A stretch of 53,791 nt of DNA from Mycobacterium sp. D16Q14. GTDB taxonomy: Bacteria; Actinomycetota; Actinomycetes; Mycobacteriales; Mycobacteriaceae. Position 1 is the first letter of the stretch. The number at the start of each line of letters is the position of its first letter. The stretch lies in contig MAEX01000027.1 of NCBI GenBank assembly GCA_002013415.1, forward strand, positions 1 through 53,791, read 5' to 3'. The notes beneath the pieces are model-generated. The model ran no database searches, was not told the origin of the DNA, and saw only the letters and a program-made list of their open reading frames with translations. The position numbers and the translations under genes were made by a program. Positions 15,557 to 23,077 of the stretch are shown here, one piece after another.

Positions 15557-16114
15557 TTAGGGCGATTCCTCGGCCGGTGGCACAGGCGGCTGACCGTGGG
15601 GGTCTTCCAGGACGGGGGCAGCCGGAGCGCCGGGAACCACCGTCGGGGGTGCGGCGGCCTCGGCGCCGCCGATGTTCTGGGGCGCCCGACCGTAGGGGTC
15701 TTCCAGTGCGGGAGTCTCATTGCCTGCGCCGTAGTTGACGCCCGTGGTGCTGGACACTGCTGGCGGCCGCACGCCGCCGGTCACCGAGTAGCGGGTACTG
15801 GAGGAGGACTGGATGTTCGGCGGGTGGGCGCTGTTGCCGAGCTTGCTGCCGGGCATCCCGGTCGCGGTGGCTCCGGGGTCGGCGTTGGTGGCGATCTTCA
15901 CCCCGCGCGCATCCACCGCGGCCGGGGCAACCGCCGGGAAGTTGTAGTAGCTGTAGGTATAGCTGCCCGGGACCGAAGGCAGCGGCGCCGGGACTGCAGG
16001 AATGAACGGTATCGGCGGCGGGTCGGCCGATGCCGCCGGGGCTGCGGCGGCGAGCGCGGCGAGCACGCCGGCCGCGATGCTCGCCGCACTCCAGAGGGGG
16101 TGTCGTGTGGCCAT
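15557..16114 (-). CDS. Secreted Pro/Ala-rich protein with LEDPxG repeats
   Basis: This 185-residue exported protein is of unknown function. A signal peptide spans about residues 1-31 (AALAAAAPAASADPPP). The mature chain has a Pro-rich lead (PFIPAVPAPLPSVPG), a Tyr-rich YTYSYYNFP, and near the C-terminus two copies of a LEDPYG/LEDPHG motif in Pro-rich context. It has no Cys and few His. RBS GAAAGGA precedes ATG 16114. It lies 97 bases downstream of the CopZ-like gene on the same strand, so it is probably in that copper unit. Confidence 0.75.
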   Translation of the reverse strand: MATRHPLWSAASIAAGVLAALAAAAPAASADPPPIPFIPAVPAPLPSVPGSYTYSYYNFPAVAPAAVDARGVKIATNADPGATATGMPGSKLGNSAHPPNIQSSSSTRYSVTGGVRPPAVSSTTGVNYGAGNETPALEDPYGRAPQNIGGAEAAAPPTVVPGAPAAPVLEDPHGQPPVPPAEESP

Positions 16115-16211
16115 GAGCGGTGTCCTTTCGAAGGAATGTCTTGTCAAAGCCGATGTCTTGGATCTGGCCGAGTCGTGTGACCGACCCTGCAGGCGGGCCG
16201 GGCCCGGCGAC

Positions 16212-16418
16212 TCATCCGGCCAGTGCGTAGCCGGCTTGGCGTATGGCCGCATCGATCGCCTCGACCGGCAGGGTCGCGGCCGAGGAGATGGTGACGGTGC
16301 CCTCGGCGATATCGACATCCACACCGCTGACCCCCGGAAGCGCAGCCACCTCCTGGCGCACCGAGGCCGCGCAGTGCCCGCAGCTCATACCCGACACCTT
16401 CACGGTCACTGTGCTCAC
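16212..16418 (-). CDS. CopZ-like heavy-metal-associated copper chaperone
   Basis: This 68-residue single HMA-domain protein has the Cu(I)-binding motif GMSCGHC at residues 10-16 and the babbab ferredoxin-like pattern (VKVSGMSC, VDVDIAEGTVTI, AIRQAGYAL). It is a cytoplasmic copper carrier that hands Cu(I) to exporters or regulators. No copper P-type ATPase of the CopA type is present in the island, so the partner is probably chromosomal. A RicR-like box lies 40 bases upstream. Confidence 0.92.
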   Translation of the reverse strand: MSTVTVKVSGMSCGHCAASVRQEVAALPGVSGVDVDIAEGTVTISSAATLPVEAIDAAIRQAGYALAG

Positions 16419-16457
16419 CGAAACCTCCTTGCCCGCACCAGCAGATTTCGAAAGGAT

Positions 16458-16472
16458 ACCCCCGTAGGGTTA
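16458..16472. promoter_or_regulatory. RicR-like box upstream of CopZ-like gene
   Basis: TACCC-CCGTA-GGGTT matches the RicR operator with one mismatch at the last base and lies 40 bases from the start of the chaperone gene. Confidence 0.7.
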
Positions 16473-16725
16473 TTTGTGCAGAGTATTGCTGCGCACCGCT
16501 ACAGGCTCGTGTACTCGGAACCGGCCAGTACCGGGACGGGGTATCACAATCCACCCCTTACCTGGGCAGTTGCGCGGGCGATCGAGGCTCGATACCCCCG
16601 TTCGGGCGGCCTCGTTTCGGTGGGATCCGGGTTGCCCGGTTCATACTTGTACGGGGTACGCCAGGTGTGGGAGGAAGGACTTGGTGGTCTCGGTATCGTG
16701 CGAGGGCTCCGGCGGCATACCTGCC

Positions 16726-17679
16726 CTACGGGCTGCACAGCAGTGCGCCGGAGGCGGCCAGCACGGCGGTGATGATCGGGCCCGCGGCGATCACCGTGAG
16801 GCTTATCGCCAACGCGGTCCATGCGCGGGCCCGCACCGCAAGTGCCGGGGGTGATGCCACGAGTCGTTCGGCGCGGCTCAGGACAGCCACATTCGCCGCG
16901 CCGAGGGCCGCCGCCGGTGCGCTGGCGGCGCCGGCCAGGCCCATCAACCCTGACAGCAAGGCGCTGCGGCCGTGTAGACGGACTGCGGCATCGTCGGCAC
17001 ACATCTCCAGCAGCCGGGACACCTCGGCCGCCCCTACGGTCATGAGCCGCACTCGCGGTAAGACGGTGGACACGGCGCGCAGCGCCGAGACGAGCTGGGG
17101 GTGGTGCCCCGCCAGATGAGCGCATTCGTGCGCCAGCACCGCCGCGATCTGTTCGTCATCAAGAGCAGCCAGCGCGGCCGTCGTCAGGACGATCGCCGGC
17201 GGGCGGCCGGCGACGCAGTAGGCGGCAGGTTCGTGGGCTTCCAGAACCATCACGTGCTCGTCGGCGGTGCGCCGGCCCACGATACGCACCGCGCGAGCAT
17301 GTTCGTGCGCGGTGTCGCGTAGCCGGACCACGGCGCGGGCCAGGCGTACCCCCAGGGTTGCGGTCGCTGCGCTTGCCGCCGCGGCCAGGGCCAGCAGCCC
17401 GGACTGCGGCGCGATGCCGACATCACCGGCGGCCACCGCGTGCAGGCGGGTGATGCACGCCGCGAGCACTGCCGCGGGGGAATCCCAGTGCCGGGCAACG
17501 TCAATGACAATGAGCACCGCAGCTACCAGCCAGGTGGACAGCACGCTGGCGATCGCGGCCAGCCACGCGGCGATCGCCAGATGTGGGGCGTGCGCCGAGC
17601 GGGTCAGGCGGGTTAAGACCGGTGGCCCGAATACCAGGACCGCCGCGCTGTAGAGCAGCAGGCAGACCGCGATGCTCAC
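16726..17679 (-). CDS. blaR: M56-family (BlaR1-like) membrane metallopeptidase
   Basis: This 317-residue integral membrane protein with four or five hydrophobic segments has a cytoplasm-facing zinc protease motif AHECAHLAGHH (HExxH). It matches the mycobacterial Rv1845c/BlaR type, lacking the beta-lactam sensor domain of staphylococcal BlaR1. In such pairs the peptidase inactivates the adjacent BlaI repressor upon a signal. Its start overlaps the end of blaI by four bases, giving a coupled operon. The signal here is unknown; the copper setting and the BlaI target next to a metal-binding protein suggest metal or envelope stress. Confidence 0.88.
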   Translation of the reverse strand: MSIAVCLLLYSAAVLVFGPPVLTRLTRSAHAPHLAIAAWLAAIASVLSTWLVAAVLIVIDVARHWDSPAAVLAACITRLHAVAAGDVGIAPQSGLLALAAAASAATATLGVRLARAVVRLRDTAHEHARAVRIVGRRTADEHVMVLEAHEPAAYCVAGRPPAIVLTTAALAALDDEQIAAVLAHECAHLAGHHPQLVSALRAVSTVLPRVRLMTVGAAEVSRLLEMCADDAAVRLHGRSALLSGLMGLAGAASAPAAALGAANVAVLSRAERLVASPPALAVRARAWTALAISLTVIAAGPIITAVLAASGALLCSP

Positions 17680-18059
17680 TTGGCGCGGGCCCGTTTCACC
17701 GGTCGCCGCAGCACCGCGGCCAGCCGCGCCGATTCTTCTGGGCCGATCTGCTCGAGGAAGTGGGTGAGCACCAAATCAGGGCTGCCGCCGCCGTGAAGCG
17801 CCTCACGCATAAGCCGGGCGCTGTGCTGTTCGCGGGTCAGGGTGGCCCAGTACCGGTAGGCCTTGCCCTCGCGCTCACGCGCCAGCCAGCCCTTGGTGTG
17901 CAGGTTGTCCATCGTCGACATCACCGTGGTGTAGGCGATGTCGCGTTCGGTGGCCAGCTCGTCGAACACCTCGCGCACCGTCATCGAGGTGTCCTCGTCG
18001 CGGCTCCACACACGATCCATCACCACCGATTCCAGCTCACCGAAACCTCGACTGCGCAC
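17676..18059 (-). CDS. blaI: BlaI/MecI/CopY-family transcriptional repressor
   Basis: This 127-residue winged-helix repressor has an N-terminal DNA-binding domain (FGELESVVMDRVWS, YTTVMSTMDNLHTKGWL, GKAYRYWA) and a C-terminal dimerisation helix (LVLTHFLEQIGPEESARLAAVL). It belongs to the Rv1846c BlaI group and has no CxCx4CxC copper motif of CopY. It starts at GTG 18059, 29 bases from a 26-base dyad that should be its own operator. Two further dyads precede the genes at 19135 and 19928, which I read as its regulon. Confidence 0.9.
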   Translation of the reverse strand: MRSRGFGELESVVMDRVWSRDEDTSMTVREVFDELATERDIAYTTVMSTMDNLHTKGWLAREREGKAYRYWATLTREQHSARLMREALHGGGSPDLVLTHFLEQIGPEESARLAAVLRRPVKRARAK

Positions 18060-18087
18060 TTGATGTATCTCCTGGCCTTCAACATTC

Positions 18088-18113
18088 TTACTGTCTACGT
18101 ACGTAAATAGTAA
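18088..18113. promoter_or_regulatory. BlaI-type dyad 1 (blaI promoter)
   Basis: A 26-base imperfect palindrome: 11 of 13 half-site positions match. It begins TTACT, ends AGTAA and centres on ACGTACGT. The position suggests blaI autoregulation. Confidence 0.72.
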
Positions 18114-18143
18114 TACCGGCGTTCGGCCTGTGCCGCCGGTCGG

Positions 18144-18926
18144 TTATTGGCCGTCCGCAAACTGGTACCTCGAGGCGATGACCTCCCCGGGGTGCGGGGC
18201 GCCGTAGATGATGGCGATCTGGTCATGGGCAGCCAGTGTGATCGCGGCGGGGTTATCTGTTTGCGGCACACCGTTGACGATCACGCGCAGCTGTTTTCCC
18301 GCACCGGCGCGTAGCCCTCCGATGTGATCAGCAGCCAAGCTGACCTGCCATTCGGTGAACAATTCACCGAGGCTGAACTGCCGGCGCACCGGCGACTCGA
18401 TGTGGATGATGCCGCTGGCATCGTGGGTGTGCAGGGCACTCATGGCGCCCCGTCGCCCATCGACACCGATATTGGCCGGTACGGGCACCGGCCGGCCGTC
18501 GACCTGCACGTCAAGATGGGCGTGAATGTGTAGCACGGTGCCCTCCATGCGCGCCATCGGCAGCCCGGCCGCGCCCGCTGCCGCGGACGCATCCGCCGGT
18601 GCCGGCCACGGCGGCGCGCTATCGGCACCGACCGCGACAGTGGCCGCCGGATGATCCAAACCAGTCGCCTCGCCAGGTGAGGTGTGTTGCCCACCGCGTG
18701 TGGCCATGGCAGTACCGACGACCGCTACCGCGAACACCGCCACCACAGCGGTACCCACCACCGGCACCCACCATCCGCCTGCGCCCTCACGTAGATCCGG
18801 CATAGCAATGCGCGCACCGCGCTGGCCTGCGGTACGTGCTTTGCGCCAAGGCGCCATTGATAACACTCCGTTCCCCGGCCCGGTTGCGCACGCAATCTCA
18901 TCGCCGACAGATTCATCGACCGGCAA
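18144..18926 (-). CDS. Membrane-anchored protein with HxHAHLDV domain
   Basis: This 260-residue protein is not assigned to a named family. A short cytoplasmic N-terminus, one transmembrane helix (WWVPVVGTAVVAVFAVAVVG) and an Ala/Pro-rich linker lead to an extracytoplasmic domain. That domain starts LHIHAHLDVQVDGRPV, continues ALHTHDASGIIHIES, QFSLGELFTEW and ends DQIAIIYG. The six clustered His (HIHAH, HTH, IHI) look like a metal site. Similar proteins occur widely in actinobacteria next to metal genes. It lies downstream of the BlaI-dyad gene at 18962 on the same strand and may share its transcript. Confidence 0.7.
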   Translation of the reverse strand: MPVDESVGDEIACATGPGNGVLSMAPWRKARTAGQRGARIAMPDLREGAGGWWVPVVGTAVVAVFAVAVVGTAMATRGGQHTSPGEATGLDHPAATVAVGADSAPPWPAPADASAAAGAAGLPMARMEGTVLHIHAHLDVQVDGRPVPVPANIGVDGRRGAMSALHTHDASGIIHIESPVRRQFSLGELFTEWQVSLAADHIGGLRAGAGKQLRVIVNGVPQTDNPAAITLAAHDQIAIIYGAPHPGEVIASRYQFADGQ

Positions 18927-18961
18927 CGCGGCAGCCTTGCGCGGCCGGGCCCGACTGCTGA

Positions 18962-19135
18962 TTACAGGGCGCGCCCTGGCCTGGATTTGAGGAGGTCGAT
19001 TTCCGTACGCAACGCCCGCAGTTCCTGTAACTCAGCAGAATTCGCCTCGCCGGGACTGCGCATCATCATCCACATCATTGCGCCCATCACCAGCGGGCAC
19101 GCCAGTACCGCGGCCACCGTGAAAAAGTAAGTCAT
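18962..19135 (-). CDS. Small single-pass membrane protein
   Basis: This 57-residue protein has one N-terminal transmembrane helix containing a Cys and a Met cluster (VAAVLACPLVMGAMMWMMMR), then a short charged helix (ELQELRALRTEIDLLKSR). Met-rich transmembrane helices of this kind are common beside copper exporters. A BlaI-type dyad lies 41 bases upstream, so it is probably the first gene of a BlaI-regulated unit with the 260-residue His-domain protein. Function is unknown. Confidence 0.7.
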   Translation of the reverse strand: MTYFFTVAAVLACPLVMGAMMWMMMRSPGEANSAELQELRALRTEIDLLKSRPGRAL

Positions 19136-19175
19136 CGCGCTCCCTTCCCAACGGCCGATGCCCTGATTCCAGGAC

Positions 19176-19201
19176 CTACGATCTCCGTACATAGATAGTA
19201 G
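19176..19201. promoter_or_regulatory. BlaI-type dyad 2
   Basis: A 26-base imperfect palindrome with 10 of 13 half-site matches. Its right half is identical to that of dyad 3. It lies upstream of the small membrane protein gene. Confidence 0.65.
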
Positions 19202-19337
19202 ATCGAGCTCGGCGGTGACGCCAGTATTCGCATGGCCCACCCCTGCCCCGCACGTAGAGGTGAGTCGCCGGGCGGGCGATACAGCACGCCGGCGTGGCAC
19301 ATCACCTGCCCGGCAGGCCATTTCACCCCAGAGCCGC

Positions 19338-19928
19338 TCAGGGCTTGTCCGCGCAGCAGTCGCCGCCGGGTGTGGGCATGTCGGCGCAGCAGTCGCAGTC
19401 CGCGTCCGGCGCAGACTTCATCGTGGCCATCATCGCTTTCATCGCCCCCTGCTCACACCACATGGCCGTCGGCATTGCCCCGCCGCCCTGGTAGGTCACC
19501 ATCGCCGCAGCGGCACCGGTGACATCGAAGTACACCTTGCCCGTGGAGGTATGCCCTTGAGCCAGGGTGGCCCCCGGGATGCCGTAGGGGCTGGCCACCT
19601 GCCAGAGCACCGGGTAATGCTCCTCGGAGCCGGAGACGGCGGCAAGATTCGGAATGATCGGGGTCACCGTCCCGGCCAGTGCCCGCACCGTTGCGGTTGC
19701 CTCCCAAAGCTGCCCTGACACCGGGTAACCCGGAGTCGGGTCAGCGCTCTTGCGCAGCCCACTGACGGTCCATTCCTGTACCACCGCGCCACCGGCATCA
19801 CCGATCCGCTGATGCGACCCCATTGTGTGGGGACAGCCACTTTTGGCGGCATTGGCCAGCGGGACACCGGCTGCCAGTATCGCCATCACCGCCGCGGCGG
19901 CCACCATGATCACTCGTAGTACACGCAC
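19338..19928 (-). CDS. MPT63-like secreted protein with Cys-rich tail, copy 2
   Basis: This 196-residue paralogue of the protein at 11404 has a signal peptide (about 1-28), then an MPT63-like domain (QEWTVSGLRKS, GYPVSGQLWEATATV, YPVLWQV, KVYFDVTG). Its tail of about 40 residues has a Met run (GAMKAMMATMK) and CDCC plus CC motifs, six Cys in total including WCEQ. GTG 19928 is chosen because AAAGGGG lies upstream and the frame then begins with basic residues and the signal core. Unlike copy 1 it lies behind a BlaI-type dyad, not a RicR box. Metal binding is inferred. Confidence 0.83.
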   Translation of the reverse strand: MRVLRVIMVAAAAVMAILAAGVPLANAAKSGCPHTMGSHQRIGDAGGAVVQEWTVSGLRKSADPTPGYPVSGQLWEATATVRALAGTVTPIIPNLAAVSGSEEHYPVLWQVASPYGIPGATLAQGHTSTGKVYFDVTGAAAAMVTYQGGGAMPTAMWCEQGAMKAMMATMKSAPDADCDCCADMPTPGGDCCADKP

Positions 19929-20010
19929 GTGCCGTACCCCTTTCCATCGAAATCCAGTTACCTCGCACTGACCACGCCTGCCGATAGCGGAAGGTCCCAG
20001 CCGGAACCAT

Positions 20011-20036
20011 CTACTATCTACGTACATAGATAGTAG
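20011..20036. promoter_or_regulatory. BlaI-type dyad 3
   Basis: The best-matched of the three 26-base palindromes: 12 of 13 half-site positions match, with CTACTATCTA and TAGATAGTAG arms. It lies 83 bases upstream of the second MPT63-like gene. Confidence 0.75.
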
Positions 20037-20169
20037 ATCAATGGTGGCGGTTGTGGCATCTGACGGACCCTGGCCTGCAGTGCCCATCTTGGATGAGCAC
20101 GATGACGCACCCCTTGCTCATTGAATCTGGGGCGACTTCTCTTCGCGTCGCCCTTCTCAGGGACTGGTT

Positions 20170-20583
20170 CTACGTGGCGAGATCTACAACGAGTCGGCTC
20201 ACCCGGGTGGCGATGTCGTCGCGGATTAGACGCATGCGTTCGATGCCGTCGATGCCGCGTTCGGAGGGTTCGTCGGTGTCCCAGTATTCGATCTGGACGC
20301 CGTCGACGTCGTCGATTTTGGCTTCCCGGCCCAGGACCACTACTCGATCGACGCCGCGGAGCAGCTCTGGGTCGATGGGTTTGGGGTGCTCACCAGTGAT
20401 GTCGATGCCCACTTCGGCGAGGCTTTGAGCGGAGAGTTCGTTGATGGCGTCGCCGGGTTCGGTACCGGCCGAGCACACATCGATCAGGTCGCCGGCTTCC
20501 TTGCGCATGAGCCCGGCCGCCATCTGAGATTTGCCGCCATTGCGGCGGCACACGAACAACACCGAGAGCTTATCGGCGGCCAT
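20170..20583 (-). CDS. LMW phosphatase-family arsenate reductase-like protein, CX5K variant
   Basis: This 137-residue low-molecular-weight tyrosine-phosphatase-fold protein starts LSVLFVCRRNGGKSQMAAG. The phosphate loop is normally CX5RS; here the Arg is replaced by Lys (CRRNGGKS). Later motifs are DVCSAGT, EHPKPIDP and WDTDEPSERG, the last supplying the general-acid Asp. Related actinobacterial ArsC proteins act with thioredoxin or mycothiol. It is the last gene of the minus-strand ars run. ATG 20583 has AAGGAG upstream. A broken copy lies at 3530. Confidence 0.85.
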   Translation of the reverse strand: MAADKLSVLFVCRRNGGKSQMAAGLMRKEAGDLIDVCSAGTEPGDAINELSAQSLAEVGIDITGEHPKPIDPELLRGVDRVVVLGREAKIDDVDGVQIEYWDTDEPSERGIDGIERMRLIRDDIATRVSRLVVDLAT

Positions 20584-20657
20584 GGGATCAATAGCTCCTT
20601 GCGGTCGGAAGTCTGAAATTGTTTGTATAACAGGTAGATATGGCGGGTCTTGGCTGG

Positions 20658-21326
20658 CTACTTGGTGACCGGGACGGCGAGTTCGGCGAGTAAGTTGCGG
20701 ACGCGGAGTTCGATGTCGTCGCGGATGGGACGGGTGGCATCGGTCGATTGTCCGGCGGGGTCGGGCAGATTCCAGTTCTCGTAACGCTTTCCGGGGAAGA
20801 CTGGGCAGGCGTCTCCGCAGCCCATGGTGATGACGACGTCGGCGGCCTGCACGATTTCGTCGGTCCAGGGTTTGGGGTATTCGCCGGTGATATCGATGCC
20901 GACTTCGGACATGACTTCGATGGCAGCGGGGTTGATTTCGCGGCCGGGTTCTGAGCCGCCGGACCACGCGACGGCTTGCCCCGCGGCCAGGTGGTTGAAG
21001 TACCCGAGCGCCATTTGGGAGCGCCCGGCGTTGTGGGTGCACAGGAACAGCACGGTGGGTTTGCCGTCGCTGACCTTGCCTTCCACCCGCGCCAGGGCGT
21101 GTAGGCGTTGGCGGGCGAACCGTTCGGCCAGTAGCGGCAGAAAGTTGGGAACGGTTGCCCGGCCAGCGAACTGCTCATAGGACGAATGCAGGAACCGTTC
21201 GATCGTTTCGGTGCCGAAGGCGGAGCCGAACTCGGTCTCCAGGCGGGTGGCCGCGGTGCGCAGGGCATGGCGCTGATCAATCGACAGATCGGGGTGCGCG
21301 CGGTGAGTTACGGGGCTATCGGTCAT
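20658..21326 (-). CDS. arsC: Arsenate-mycothiol transferase/arsenate reductase
   Basis: This 222-residue protein has an N-terminal three-helix domain (about residues 1-80, with FLHSSYEQFAGRATVPNFLP) typical of actinobacterial arsenate-mycothiol transferases. It is followed by an LMW-phosphatase domain with VLFLCTHNAGRSQMA (catalytic Cys near 95) and NLPDPAGQ for the acid Asp. It forms an arseno-mycothiol adduct that mycoredoxin then reduces to arsenite for export by Acr3. It starts four bases past the Acr3 stop, so it is in the same operon. Confidence 0.92.
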   Translation of the reverse strand: MTDSPVTHRAHPDLSIDQRHALRTAATRLETEFGSAFGTETIERFLHSSYEQFAGRATVPNFLPLLAERFARQRLHALARVEGKVSDGKPTVLFLCTHNAGRSQMALGYFNHLAAGQAVAWSGGSEPGREINPAAIEVMSEVGIDITGEYPKPWTDEIVQAADVVITMGCGDACPVFPGKRYENWNLPDPAGQSTDATRPIRDDIELRVRNLLAELAVPVTK

Positions 21327-21330
21327 CGGG

Positions 21331-22461
21331 TTACTCCGTCACATTCGTTGTCGAGGCAGAAGCGGTCGAGACATCGGACGAAATAGCTTGCGGGACTGCG
21401 GTGAATCGTCGCCGCAACGCCAGCGACACGTAGACCAGGGCGACCAGGACGGGGACTTCGATCAGGGGGCCGACGACTCCGGCCAGGGCTTGGCCGGAGG
21501 TGGCGCCGTAGGTGGCGATGGCTACGGCGATGGCCAGCTCGAAGTTGTTTCCGGCGGCGGTGAACGCCAACGTGGTGGTGCGCGCATAACCCAGTCCGAG
21601 GGTGGCGCCAAGTAGGTAGCCGCCGCCCCACATGATCGCGAAGTAGGCCAGCAGCGGTAGCGCGATGCGGGCGACCTCCCAGGGCTTGGAAGTGATCTGA
21701 TCGCCTTGCAGGGCAAAGAGAATCACGATGGTGAACAGCAGCCCGTACAGCGCCCACGGACCGATCACCGGCAGGAACTTCGACTCGTACCACTGGCGGC
21801 CCTTGGTGCGTTCCCCGATGCGCCGCGACAGATACCCGGCCAACAGCGGAATGCCCAGAAAGATCAGTACCGATTGGGCGATCTGCCACGGCGAGGTGCT
21901 GATCTCGGTTTGGGGCAGGTGCAGCCAACCGGGCAGCACCGACAGGTAGAACCAGCCCAGCACCGCGAACATCACGACCTGGAACACCGAATTCAGCGCC
22001 ACCAGCACGGCGGCGGCTTCCCGGTCACCGCAGGCCAGGTCGTTCCAGATGATCACCATGGCAATACATCTGGCCAGTCCGACGATGATCAGGCCGGTGC
22101 GGTATTCGGGCAGATCGGGTAGCAGCAGCCACGCCAACGCGAACATCAGCGCCGGGCCCAGCACCCAGTTCAGCACTAGGGAGCCGATCAGCAGCTTCCG
22201 ATCGCCGGTGACGGTGTCGAGGCGGTCGTAGCGGACCTTGGCCAGCACCGGGTACATCATGATCAGCAGCCCTAAGGCGATGGGTAGCGAGATCCCGTCG
22301 ACCTGAACCTTTTCCAGCGCGGTGTTCAGGCCCGGTATCGAGCGGCCTAGGAGCAGGCCGGCGGCCATCGCCACCCCGATCCACACCGGCAAGAACCGAT
22401 CCAGGGTGGACAGCTTCCCGGCGACCGCCACATGCCCGGCCGATGTCATGGTTTGGTTCAT
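21331..22461 (-). CDS. acr3: Arsenite efflux transporter Acr3
   Basis: This 376-residue bile-acid/arsenite symporter-family permease has about ten hydrophobic segments and is the plasma-membrane arsenite exporter. Visible family motifs are VGLARCIAMVIIWNDLACG, which contains the conserved Cys needed for transport, and FTAAGNNFELAIAVAI. ATG 22461 overlaps the cadI stop as ATGA, which fixes the start over an upstream ATG at 22476. Operon order: cadI-like, acr3, arsC, LMW arsC-like. Confidence 0.95.
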   Translation of the reverse strand: MNQTMTSAGHVAVAGKLSTLDRFLPVWIGVAMAAGLLLGRSIPGLNTALEKVQVDGISLPIALGLLIMMYPVLAKVRYDRLDTVTGDRKLLIGSLVLNWVLGPALMFALAWLLLPDLPEYRTGLIIVGLARCIAMVIIWNDLACGDREAAAVLVALNSVFQVVMFAVLGWFYLSVLPGWLHLPQTEISTSPWQIAQSVLIFLGIPLLAGYLSRRIGERTKGRQWYESKFLPVIGPWALYGLLFTIVILFALQGDQITSKPWEVARIALPLLAYFAIMWGGGYLLGATLGLGYARTTTLAFTAAGNNFELAIAVAIATYGATSGQALAGVVGPLIEVPVLVALVYVSLALRRRFTAVPQAISSDVSTASASTTNVTE

Positions 22462-22973
22462 CGCGGGGTGCAGCATGCCGTCGTAGCCGCCGCCGCGGCC
22501 TCGGGATGTTCGGCCGTGTCCGCGGGCTGGCTCTCTTGGGCCGTGTGTTCGCAGGCGCAGACACCGTCAGGGTCTTGGGCCAGCAGCTCGGGGCTGGCCC
22601 CGAAGGTCTCCGAATCGGCTAAAACGGTGTAGATTTCCCACTTTTCGCGATCGGGCGCGGTGACCCACACCTTGTCCTGGGTGGCGAAACAGCACGTGGT
22701 GCCGATCTCTTCTTCGGTGAACATGCCCGCCGCGCTCAAGCGCGCGATCTCGGCGTGCACCTGCTCGCTGGAGTCCACCTGCACCCCGAGATGGTTGATG
22801 GTGCCGCCATGGCCGGGGTTCTCCAGCAGCACCAGCTTCAGCGGCGGTTCCTCGATCGCGAAGTTCGCATACCCCGGCTTGCGTTTGGCCGGTTCGGCGC
22901 CAAAGAGCCTGGAATAGAACGTGATCGCCTCGTCAAGGTCATCGACATTGAGGGCGAGTTGAATACGGGACAC
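22458..22973 (-). CDS. ArsI/CadI-family metalloenzyme (glyoxalase fold)
   Basis: This 171-residue vicinal-oxygen-chelate protein matches mycobacterial CadI and ArsI. ArsI cleaves the carbon-arsenic bond of methylarsenite; CadI is a cadmium-induced relative. Recognisable pieces are IQLALNVDDLDEAITFYS, PGYANFAIEEPPLKLVL, NHLGVQVDSSEQV and TTCCFATQDKVWV (paired Cys). A Cys-containing tail (VCACEH, TTACC) may bind As(III) or Cd. GTG 22973 is chosen because GGAGGTGG is well placed and family members start with SR[IV]QLAL. It opens the ars operon, divergent from arsR. Confidence 0.88.
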   Translation of the reverse strand: MSRIQLALNVDDLDEAITFYSRLFGAEPAKRKPGYANFAIEEPPLKLVLLENPGHGGTINHLGVQVDSSEQVHAEIARLSAAGMFTEEEIGTTCCFATQDKVWVTAPDREKWEIYTVLADSETFGASPELLAQDPDGVCACEHTAQESQPADTAEHPEAAAAATTACCTPR

Positions 22974-23041
22974 GGGTGCCACCTCCACAACTAATGAGAT
23001 ATTCATCGAACTAGTCGGACAGTCGCCAGTATGCCACCTCT

Positions 23042-23055
23042 TTGACATATGTCAA
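23042..23055. promoter_or_regulatory. ArsR operator palindrome
   Basis: The perfect 14-base palindrome TTGACATATGTCAA lies between the divergent cadI-acr3-arsC operon and arsR. This is the expected binding site of the ArsR repressor encoded next to it. Confidence 0.75.
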
Positions 23056-23077
23056 TGCGACGGGGAGAATCGGCTGT

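Noticed and set aside
16591..16605. Seventh RicR box
   Set aside because: TACCC-CCGTT-CGGGC lacks the GGGTA half and is not in front of a gene start.
16473..16725. Gene in the gap between the CopZ-like and M56 genes
   Set aside because: No frame shows codon bias, a signal peptide or known motifs; GGGGTA-like words occur but do not pair into an operator.
20129..20153. Terminator near 20140
   Set aside because: A 7-bp stem is visible but weak, with no T tract in either direction.
20170..21042. 290-residue minus-strand frame covering the arsC pair
   Set aside because: Its first half is the arsC gene in the wrong frame; only the last 137 codons from ATG 20583 are real.
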